DNA of 64,000 nucleotides from Polaromonas sp. CG_9.7 (GTDB taxonomy: Bacteria; Pseudomonadota; Gammaproteobacteria; Burkholderiales; Burkholderiaceae_C): assembly GCF_015752205.1 (NCBI RefSeq), contig NZ_JADOVG010000005.1, positions 186,001 to 250,000 of the forward strand, written 5' to 3'. Of this stretch, positions 26,432-33,771 are shown piece by piece (position 1 is the first letter of the stretch; every line of letters starts with the position of its first letter). The translations under genes and the position numbers were made by a program. The notes beneath the pieces were generated by a model. That model saw nothing but the letters and a program-made list of their open reading frames with translations. It ran no database searches and was not told where the DNA came from.

Positions 26432-27229
26432 TCAGTGTGCGTGCGCCAGGCGGCTGACCGCCATCACCATCCCGATACCAATGGCCAGCCAGGCAATCTG
26501 CGCGGCGGTTTCCTGCATCGAGGCGCGTTTTTGCAGTTGTGGAATCAGGTCGGCCAGGGCCACATACATGAAGCTGCTGGCCGCCAGAACCAGGAAAAAC
26601 GGCAGATAGCCATACAACTGGTCCACCAGCACATAACCGACCACGCCGCCCAGGGCTGTGACAGCGCCTGCCAGCGACACCTTGACGATGGCAATTCGCC
26701 GGTTGTTGGCGCTCTGGCGGCGCAGCACGATCAGATCGCCCATGTGGTGCGGCACTTCATGCACCAGCACCGCCAGGGCGGCGACAAAGCCCAGGCGCAT
26801 GTCGGCAATGAAAGCCGACGCAATAAGGATGCCGTCACCGAAGGCATGGACACTGTCGCCAGCCAGGATGGCCCAGCCACCGGACGGATGGCTGTGGCCA
26901 TGCGCGGCATGGTGGTGGTGGGGTGCATGCGCGTGGCCCGAGGCTTCGCCATGATGTTCATGGCCGTGGTGCCACAACTCCGCCTTGTCCAGCAGAAAGA
27001 AAAACACCAAACCGACCAGCAGCGTGGCAAACAAATCGTCAGGGGCGACCTGACTTTCAAACGCTTCGGGCAGCAGATGCAGGAAGGCCGTGCCAAGCAG
27101 TGCGCCAGCCGCCAGGCTGAGCATGTGCTGGGTGTAACGGGCCAGTGCGCCAAAACTGAGCAGCGCCGCCAGCCAGACACTGCCAATGCCGGCCGCCATG
27201 GTGCCCAACAAGATTGCCATTAAAACCAT
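26432..27229 (-). CDS. ZIP-family divalent metal transporter
   Basis: The 265-residue membrane protein has about eight helices and a His-rich cytoplasmic loop (about residues 86-113, with HHGHEHHGE and HAPHHHHAAHGHSH). The ZIP metal-binding helices are present: GDSVHAFGDGILI (helix IV) and HEVPHHMGDLIVL (helix V). It imports zinc, iron or similar metal. The frame's first ATG is at 27229. The ATG at 27220 overlaps the stop of an upstream 71-codon frame as TAATG and is an equally good start. Confidence 0.88.
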   Translation of the reverse strand: MVLMAILLGTMAAGIGSVWLAALLSFGALARYTQHMLSLAAGALLGTAFLHLLPEAFESQVAPDDLFATLLVGLVFFFLLDKAELWHHGHEHHGEASGHAHAPHHHHAAHGHSHPSGGWAILAGDSVHAFGDGILIASAFIADMRLGFVAALAVLVHEVPHHMGDLIVLRRQSANNRRIAIVKVSLAGAVTALGGVVGYVLVDQLYGYLPFFLVLAASSFMYVALADLIPQLQKRASMQETAAQIAWLAIGIGMVMAVSRLAHAH

Positions 27230-27435
27230 AGCTGCCTGCGCCCGTCCTGATTGGGCCAGAGCCCGAAATGATCGATAAACATGAAAAACCCGGTTTTGGC
27301 GTCCACCGCAAAATCGGAATCCGTGCCGATTATCAAGGGTGACTGGGAGAGCGCCTGAAAATGCGCTCCACTTTCAGTGGAGCGCAGCAGTGCATCATCG
27401 CAATTCAGCCAATGCCCCAGCATCCCGTCAAGCAC
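27220..27435 (-). CDS. Possible 71-residue protein or gene remnant upstream of the ZIP transporter
   Basis: A frame from GTG 27433-27435 encodes a 71-residue product ending GRRQLWF, with normal-looking composition (for example FMFIDHFGLWPNQDG). No other gene covers the stretch. Its stop forms TAATG with an in-frame ATG of the ZIP gene, which suggests translational coupling. There is no Shine-Dalgarno, and a stop lies a few codons upstream, so it may be the tail of a lost gene. No family is recognised. Confidence 0.35.
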   Translation of the reverse strand: MLDGMLGHWLNCDDALLRSTESGAHFQALSQSPLIIGTDSDFAVDAKTGFFMFIDHFGLWPNQDGRRQLWF

Positions 27436-27476
27436 TGGCCGGTAAGTGCTGCGCTAACAACAAAAAGGTGAAAACT

Positions 27477-28318
27477 TCAGACAATGACCGGAAGTGCAGG
27501 CAATACCTTGTCGAGCGTCAGCGGGTAGTTGCGAATGCGCACGCCGCAGGCGTTGAACACCGCAATGGCCAGCGCTGCACCGGCGCCGCAGATGCCAAGC
27601 TCGCAGACGCCCTTGATCTTGAGCGGATTGGTCTTGTCATCAACTTCGGGCAAGAAGATGGCTTCGATGGCCGGCATGTCGGCATGCACGGGCACATGGT
27701 ATTCAGCCAGGTTGTGGTTGACGAAAAAACCGAATCGCGGGTCAATGATTGCTTCTTCGTGCAGCGCCGAACCCACGCCCCAGACTCATGCGTTCGCGGA
27801 TTTCCTCGTCGGTCAATGCATCTGCTTTGGACATGCCGGAAATGTCGACTGCGGCATGGCTGGGCACGCCGAGCCGGACTTCGGACAACATGCCTGCCGC
27901 TGAACAGATCAGCCCCGGCGTGCACTAGCCACACTGAAAACCGTCATGCTGCAGAAATGACGCCTGCAGCTGATGCAGCACGTCGCCCCGCGCCAGCCCT
28001 TCGATGGTGGTGACGGCCTGGCTGTCGTGCATTGCCACCAGCGTCAGGCAGGCATTGATTCGCCGACCTTCCACCAGCACCGTGCAGGCGCCGCACTGGC
28101 CGTGGTCGCAGCCTTTTTTGGAACCGGTCAGCTGCAAATGCTCGCGCAGGACATTGAACAGCTTGGTGCGTGTATCGGCCTTGAGGGTGTGGCTTTTTCC
28201 GTTCACGGTCAGCTGCGTGCTCAACATGTGCGGCGCCTGCAGTCAAAACGGAAGCCGCCGGGGCCTGAAAAACGTCGCGGCGCGTGCAGCCAGCTGTGAA
28301 ACCGGGGTGTTCATTCAT
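27477..28318 (-). pseudogene. Collapsed paoABC-type molybdenum aldehyde oxidoreductase locus
   Basis: The first part encodes a Tat-signal-like start (MNEHPGFTAGCTRRDVF, from 28318). A different frame follows (28227-27925) with the [2Fe-2S] subunit: TRTKLFNVLREHL and GCDHGQCGACTVLVEGR. In the conserved FQCGYCTPG the Tyr codon is TAG, giving FQCG-stop-CTPG. Past the stop the homology continues (SADALTDEEIRERM-like), then switches frame into the last 99 residues of the large molybdopterin subunit (ALHEEAIIDPRFG, HNLAEYHVPVHADMP, PLTLDKVLPAL). The FAD subunit and most of the large subunit are deleted. At least three lesions are visible, so the locus is dead. Confidence 0.85.
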
Positions 28319-28462
28319 GGGCAACATTCCTGAAACTGTTTTGATGAATAGTCCAAAAATATCCGATGCAGCAAGGTTAGCGGTGCAAGACGCGCCTGAT
28401 CGTGCGCTGTTTCGTACAAGTCAGCGGCAACTCCCGTATGCCATGTCAGGAAATGGCACGTT

Positions 28463-31303
28463 TCAGTGTGCCTGTTCCCAGTTCGGCCCGAAGCCAATTT
28501 CAGCCAGCAGCGGCACCTTCAGCTCGGCCACGCCGGCCATGAGGCGAGGAATCTCGGTGCGCACCCATTCGGCCTCGGCCTCGGGCACCTCGAACACCAG
28601 TTCGTCATGCACCTGCATGATCATTCTGGTCTGGCGCTGTTCGTCGTCCAGTGCCTGCTGCACCCTGACCATGCTCAACTTGATCAGGTCGGCCGCCGTG
28701 CCCTGCATCGGCGCGTTGATGGCGGCCCGTTCGGCGCCAGCGCGGCGCGGGCCGTTCGGCGAGTTGATCTCGGCCAGGTACAGTCGCCGGCCGAACACCG
28801 TTTCTACATAGCCCTGGTCCTTGGCCAGCTGGCGCGTTTCATCCATGTAACGCTTCACGCCGGGGTAGCGCTGGAAATAGCGGTCAATGTAGGCGGCCGC
28901 CGCTTTGGTTTCAATGCCCAGGTTTTTCGCCAGTCCGAAGCTGCTCATGCCGTAGATCAGGCCGAAGTTGATGACCTTGGCATAGCGGCGCTGCTCGCTG
29001 CTGACGGCATCGAGCCCCACGCCGAACACCTCGGCAGCCGTCGCGCGGTGCACGTCCAGCCCGGCGGTGAAGGCATGCAGCAAGGCCTCGTCGCCGCTGA
29101 TGTGCGCCATGATGCGCAGCTCGATCTGCGAATAATCGGCGCTGGCGATCTGGCTGCCAGCAGGCGCCACGAAGGCTTCGCGCACGCGTCGGCCTTCGGC
29201 GGTCTTGACCGGAATGTTCTGCAGGTTCGGGTCGTTGCTCGACAGCCGGCCGGTCACGGCCACAGCCTGCGCATAGTGGGTATGGACCCGGCCGGTGCGC
29301 GGCAACGCCAGTTGCGCCAGCTTGTCCGTGTAGGTGCCCTTGAGCTTGGACAGGCCCCGGTGTTCCAATATCTTGGCGGGCAGCGGAAAGTCTTCGGCCA
29401 GCTTTTCGAGCACTTCCTCGTCGGTGCTGCGCGCGCCGCTGGGGGTTTTCTTGACCACCTTCATGCCCAGCTTGTCAAAGAAAATCTCCGCCAGCTGCTT
29501 GGGGCTGCCCAGGTTGAAAGGCTGGCCGGCGATTTCATACGCTTCGGTCTCCAGCTGCAGCAGGCGCTGGCCAAGTTCATGGCTTTGCCTGGCCAGCATC
29601 GGCGCGTCGATCAGCACGCCGTTGCGCTCGATGCGGTAGAGCGATTCACTGCTGCGCATTTCCAGTTCATAGATAAACAGCAGTTTTTCATTTGCCTGCA
29701 GTTGCGGCCACAGCACGCGGTGCACGTCGAGCGTCTGGTCGGAGTCTTCGCAGGAATATTCAGCCGCCTTGGCAATCTCGACCTGGTTGAACTTGATCTG
29801 GTTCACCCCCTTGCCGCACAGGTCTTCGTAGTGGATGCCGCTGCGTCCCACGTGCCGCTCGGCCAGGCTGGACAGCCCGTGCGGCTTGTGCGCCTCCAAC
29901 ACATAGCTTTGCAGCATGGTGTCGTGGGCATAACCCTGCACCTCGATGCCATGGTTGGCGAACACGTGCCGGTCGTACTTGACGTTTTGGCCGAGCTTGG
30001 AACGGGCCGGGTTTTCAAGCCAGGGCTTGAGCCGGGCCAGCACCTCGTCGATGGGCAACTGCACCGGCGCATCGGGGTAGTCGTGCGTCAACGGAATATA
30101 GCCAGCCTCGCCCGGCGTGACGCTGAAGCTGATGCCGACGATCTGCGCCCGCATCTCGTCAAGCGAGGTGGTTTCGGTATCGACTGCCACCAGTTCGGCG
30201 GCTTCGATTCTTGCCAGCCAGATTTCAAATGCTTCCCACGTCAATATCGTTTCATACAGCAGGTTGCTAGCGCGCCCGGCCAGCGGCGCATCGGGCTGTG
30301 AAGCCTCTTTGTCTTTGTCTTCGTCGTCGTCAAACAGTCCGGGCGAATCCGGCGACACCACGGGCGTGCGCGGCTTGCGGCGCTCGGCACCGCCGACCAG
30401 TTCGGGCGGTGTGCTTTCGGCGTCGATCTGGCCGGCCAGCCCCTTGAAGCCGTATTTAAGATAAAAAGTCCTCAATGCGCTCGTCTGCTGTGCGCCTATA
30501 GCTACTGATTCCATAGCAGGAAGGCCATCGATGTAGTCGGCCAGATCGCAGTCTTTCTTGATCGTCAGCAGCTCGCGGCCCTTGGGCAGCCAGTCCAGCG
30601 ACTTGCGCAGGTTCTCGCCGACGATGCCCTTGACCTCGCTGGCCCGCGCCACCAGCGCATCGAGCGAGCCGTATTCGAGCAGCCACTTGACGGCGGTTTT
30701 CGGGCCGACCTTGGGCACGCCCGGCACGTTGTCCACCACATCGCCGACCAGCGCCTGATAGTCCACCATCAGGCGCGGCGGCACGCCGAACTCGGCCTCG
30801 ACGCCGGCCAGGTCGCGACGGCGGTCATTCATGGTGTCAATGACGGTGATGTGCTCATCGACCAGCTGGCTCAGGTCCTTGTCGCCGCTGGAGATGATGA
30901 CCTCGATTTGCTGGGCGGACGCCATGCAGGCCAGAGTGCCGATCACGTCGTCGGCCTCGACGCCGGGCACGGCCATCACTTTCCAGCCCAGCAGTTGCAC
31001 CACCTCATGGATCGGCTCGACCTGGCTGCGCAGGTCGTCCGGCATCGGGGAGCGCTGGGCCTTGTACTCGGGATACAGCGCATCGCGAAAGGTCGGGCCC
31101 TTGGCATCGAACACGCACACCGCGTAGTCAGCCCGCACGTCCTTGCGCAGCTTTTGCATCATGTTGACCATGCCGCGAATCGCGCCGGTGGCCGGGCTCG
31201 CCGGGTCGCCAGGGTTGACGCGCAAATCGGGCATGGCATGAAAAGCGCGGTACAGGTAGCTGGAGCCATCGACCAGCAGCAAGGTTTTTTTGTCAAGGGT
31301 CAT
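28463..31303 (-). CDS. polA: DNA polymerase I
   Basis: From the ATG at 31303 the protein has 946 residues, normal for PolA. It has an N-terminal 5'-3' exonuclease (starts MTLDKKTLLLVDGSSYLYRA), a 3'-5' proofreading domain with intact motifs VAVDTETTSLD, KYDRHVFANHG and YSCEDSDQTL, and the polymerase domain with ADYSQIELRIMAHIS, RYAKVINFGLIYGMSSFG and IMQVHDELVFEV. It fills gaps and removes RNA primers. An unusual point is a 17-bp dispersed repeat inside the coding frame at 30501-30517, reading MESVAI between the exonuclease domains. A longer frame upstream to 31420 lacks homology. Confidence 0.97.
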   Translation of the reverse strand: MTLDKKTLLLVDGSSYLYRAFHAMPDLRVNPGDPASPATGAIRGMVNMMQKLRKDVRADYAVCVFDAKGPTFRDALYPEYKAQRSPMPDDLRSQVEPIHEVVQLLGWKVMAVPGVEADDVIGTLACMASAQQIEVIISSGDKDLSQLVDEHITVIDTMNDRRRDLAGVEAEFGVPPRLMVDYQALVGDVVDNVPGVPKVGPKTAVKWLLEYGSLDALVARASEVKGIVGENLRKSLDWLPKGRELLTIKKDCDLADYIDGLPAMESVAIGAQQTSALRTFYLKYGFKGLAGQIDAESTPPELVGGAERRKPRTPVVSPDSPGLFDDDEDKDKEASQPDAPLAGRASNLLYETILTWEAFEIWLARIEAAELVAVDTETTSLDEMRAQIVGISFSVTPGEAGYIPLTHDYPDAPVQLPIDEVLARLKPWLENPARSKLGQNVKYDRHVFANHGIEVQGYAHDTMLQSYVLEAHKPHGLSSLAERHVGRSGIHYEDLCGKGVNQIKFNQVEIAKAAEYSCEDSDQTLDVHRVLWPQLQANEKLLFIYELEMRSSESLYRIERNGVLIDAPMLARQSHELGQRLLQLETEAYEIAGQPFNLGSPKQLAEIFFDKLGMKVVKKTPSGARSTDEEVLEKLAEDFPLPAKILEHRGLSKLKGTYTDKLAQLALPRTGRVHTHYAQAVAVTGRLSSNDPNLQNIPVKTAEGRRVREAFVAPAGSQIASADYSQIELRIMAHISGDEALLHAFTAGLDVHRATAAEVFGVGLDAVSSEQRRYAKVINFGLIYGMSSFGLAKNLGIETKAAAAYIDRYFQRYPGVKRYMDETRQLAKDQGYVETVFGRRLYLAEINSPNGPRRAGAERAAINAPMQGTAADLIKLSMVRVQQALDDEQRQTRMIMQVHDELVFEVPEAEAEWVRTEIPRLMAGVAELKVPLLAEIGFGPNWEQAH
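30501..30517. repeat. GCTAT-N7-ATAGC-type repeat inside polA, copy 4
   Basis: GCTACTGATTCCATAGC matches the intergenic unit GCTATTGATTCAATAGC (33695) at 15 of 17 bases, but lies in the polA coding frame in the linker after the 5'-3' exonuclease domain. Confidence 0.5.
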
Positions 31304-31469
31304 AAGGCGAGATTGTCGGGGATATCGGCCAGACGCTTGCGGCCCGTGAACACAGCCATTTGGCGGCGTTTCGGCATGGGCCTGGCCGTGGCATTCAAAG
31401 AGTATTTGACAAGGTGCCATGCCGTTTTATTCCTGCCTGGGCCAGGCTTCGCACGCCTACAATACAAGC

Positions 31470-31802
31470 ATGAAAACCGCTCTTCGCCTTCTCTTTGTCG
31501 CTGCCCTTGCAGCGCTGCCGCTGGCTGCGGCCGTGGCTCAAACGCCGGCACCTGCCGAGGCGGCGGTTCGCGAAAAACAAGCCCGGCCCGACAGGAAGAT
31601 TGAGCGCATCCGCACCGAAGATGGCGGCACGCGCATCGACGAGTTGCGCGTCGGCGGCGAAACCCAGCAAATCACGGTGCAACCCAAAACCGGCGGCGCC
31701 GCCTACGAAGTCATGCCGGCCGAAGGCGCCCGGGGCACGGCGCCTGCAGCCAGCAACAATGACACCAACGGTTCGCGCGTCTGGAATGTGCTGAAGTTCT
31801 GA
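31470..31802 (+). CDS. DUF2782-like secreted small protein
   Basis: From the ATG at 31470 the product has 110 residues. It has a clear Sec signal peptide (MKTALRLLFVAALAALPLAA, cleaved near AVAQ) and a mature part with RKIERIRTEDGGTRIDELRV and ITVQPKTGGAAYEV, which resembles DUF2782. In Pseudomonas the DUF2782 gene also lies between polA and thrB, and the same order is seen here, supporting the assignment. Function is unknown; the protein would be periplasmic. Confidence 0.75.
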   Translation: MKTALRLLFVAALAALPLAAAVAQTPAPAEAAVREKQARPDRKIERIRTEDGGTRIDELRVGGETQQITVQPKTGGAAYEVMPAEGARGTAPAASNNDTNGSRVWNVLKF

Positions 31803-31845
31803 TTTCCGATTCTTTTTTTCTTCAGCACAAGGTTCTTTTTCACGC

Positions 31846-32796
31846 ATGGCCGTATTCACCGAGGTCTCGTTTGACGAGGCTGCAGCGTTCTTGCGCTTTC
31901 TAGATTTGGGTCAACTGCAGCACCTCAAGGGGGCATCAGGCGGCATCGAAAACACCAATTACTTCGTCGATACCGACCAGGGCCAGTATGTGCTGACGCT
32001 GTTTGAACGCTTGAGCTTCGAGCAATTGCCGTTTTACCTGCACCTGATGAAGCACCTGGCGACGTGTGGCATTCCCGTGCCCAACCCTGCGCCTGACGCC
32101 AAGGGCAATCTGCTGCATCGCCTCAAGGGCAAGCCTGCCTCCGTGGTGCACAAGTTGCGCGGCCATAGCGAGCTTGCGCCCACTCCGGCCCATTGCGCCG
32201 GGGTCGGCGACATGCTGGCCCGCCTGCACCTGGCCGGCCTCGACTACGAGCGCCAGCAGCCCAACCTGCGCGGCCTGCCGTGGTGGAACGAAACCGTGCC
32301 GGTGGTGCTGCCCCACCTGGATGAAGACCAGCGCAGCCTGATTATGGGCGAACTGGCGTATCAAAACCATGTTGCCGCGTCGCCCGGCTACCGCAGCCTG
32401 CCGCGCGGTGTCATCCATGCCGATTTGTTCCGCGACAACGTCATGTTCGAAAACGGCCAGCTCACGGGATTTTTCGATTTTTACTTTGCCGGCTGCGACA
32501 CCTTTTTGTTCGACATCGGCATCTGCCTGAACGACTGGTGCATTGCGCTGGAAACCGGCAAGCTCGACACAGTGCGTGCCGATGCCTTCATGACGGCTTA
32601 CCAGAAAGTCCGGCCCCTGACAGCGCAGGAACGCACGCTGCTGCCCGCCATGCAGCGTGCCGGCGCGCTGCGTTTTTGGGTATCGCGGCTGTGGGATTTC
32701 CACCTGCCGCGCGATGCCGCCATGCTGAAAGCCCATGATCCGGGCCATTTCGAGCGCGTGCTGCGCGAACGGCTTGCACAGCCCTATCTTTTGTAG
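31846..32796 (+). CDS. thrB: Homoserine kinase (ThrB, aminoglycoside-phosphotransferase fold)
   Basis: The 316-residue protein is of the APH-fold ThrB type found in pseudomonads and beta-proteobacteria, not the GHMP type of E. coli. It shows the substrate/nucleotide loop GGIENTNYFV, the catalytic loop VIHADLFRDNVMFENG and the metal-binding FFDFYFAGCDTFLFD. It phosphorylates homoserine in threonine synthesis. It follows the DUF2782 gene by 43 bp and precedes a BPSS1780-type gene by 9 bp, a likely operon. Confidence 0.95.
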   Translation: MAVFTEVSFDEAAAFLRFLDLGQLQHLKGASGGIENTNYFVDTDQGQYVLTLFERLSFEQLPFYLHLMKHLATCGIPVPNPAPDAKGNLLHRLKGKPASVVHKLRGHSELAPTPAHCAGVGDMLARLHLAGLDYERQQPNLRGLPWWNETVPVVLPHLDEDQRSLIMGELAYQNHVAASPGYRSLPRGVIHADLFRDNVMFENGQLTGFFDFYFAGCDTFLFDIGICLNDWCIALETGKLDTVRADAFMTAYQKVRPLTAQERTLLPAMQRAGALRFWVSRLWDFHLPRDAAMLKAHDPGHFERVLRERLAQPYLL

Positions 32797-32805
32797 CCCC
32801 TTGCC

Positions 32806-33597
32806 ATGAAATTGAATATTGTTCCCGCCCGCACCGGCCTGACCTGGGTCAAGCTGGGCATCAAGACCTTCATAAAGCAACCGCTGGCCATGGCCGGCCT
32901 GTTCTTCATGTTCATGGCGATGCTCTCGATCGCCACGCTGGTGCCCTTCATCGGCGCGGCCCTGGCCCTGGCGCTGCTGCCCGCTGCCACCCTGGGACTG
33001 ATGGCGGCGACCCAGGAAGCGGCCAAAGGCAAGTTCCCCATGCCATCGATCCTGATCAGCGCCTTTCGCGCCGGCCAGCAGCGGATGCGCGCCATGATGG
33101 TGCTGGGCGGGCTGTATGCCGCAGGCTTCCTGGCATTGATGGGCATTTCCGCGCTGATCGATGGCGGGCAGTTTGCCAGCCTGTACCTGGTGGGCGGAAA
33201 GATTACCGAAGAGCTGGTCATGCAGGACAGCTTCCAGATGGCGATGTGGGTGGCAATGGCGTTGTATCTCCCGCTGTCGCTGCTGTTCTGGCATGCGCCG
33301 GCGCTGGTCCACTGGCATGGCGTGTCGCCGGTCAAGAGCCTGTTTTTCAGCGCCATGGCCTGCTACAAGAACTTTGGCGCCTTCACCATTTTTGGTCTGG
33401 CCTGGACTGGTGTGTTCGTGCTGGCAGCCATTGTGGTGTCGCTGATTGCCACGCTGCTGGGCAATCCGATGCTGGCCACCGTCGCAATGTTTCCGGTGGC
33501 GCTGGTGATCGTCGCCATGTTCTTCACCTCGATTTATTTCACGTTTCGCGACTGTTTTTCAGAGACGGACGAGTTGCTGCAGGACGAACCGGCCTGA
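32806..33597 (+). CDS. BPSS1780-family membrane protein
   Basis: The 263-residue integral membrane protein has about six helices and begins with a conserved MKLNIVPARTGLTWVKLGIK, typical of the family named after Burkholderia BPSS1780. Function is unknown. It sits directly after thrB, as in other Burkholderiales. The C-terminus is acidic (ETDELLQDEPA). Confidence 0.85.
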   Translation: MKLNIVPARTGLTWVKLGIKTFIKQPLAMAGLFFMFMAMLSIATLVPFIGAALALALLPAATLGLMAATQEAAKGKFPMPSILISAFRAGQQRMRAMMVLGGLYAAGFLALMGISALIDGGQFASLYLVGGKITEELVMQDSFQMAMWVAMALYLPLSLLFWHAPALVHWHGVSPVKSLFFSAMACYKNFGAFTIFGLAWTGVFVLAAIVVSLIATLLGNPMLATVAMFPVALVIVAMFFTSIYFTFRDCFSETDELLQDEPA

Positions 33598-33694
33598 TTT
33601 CCTGGCGTCCCGGGGGCAGAGCGTATTTGCGCTGACCAGAAATCAATTTCAAGTATTGAAAAGGCTTTTTTCGCCGGCTGAATATGTGCTCAAA

Positions 33695-33711
33695 GCTATT
33701 GATTCAATAGC
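33695..33711. repeat. GCTAT-N7-ATAGC dispersed repeat, copy 5
   Basis: GCTATTGATTCAATAGC is a near-perfect 17-bp palindrome between the converging BPSS1780 and uvrD genes. Confidence 0.6.
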
Positions 33712-33771
33712 AAAAAAGCTGGATTTTTTGATTGCAACGGTGGTCAGCAAGCAAACTCACCGGATTCCGCG

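Noticed and set aside
28466-30301. 611-codon forward frame opposite polA
   Set aside because: No domain; PolA motifs on the reverse strand account for the whole region.
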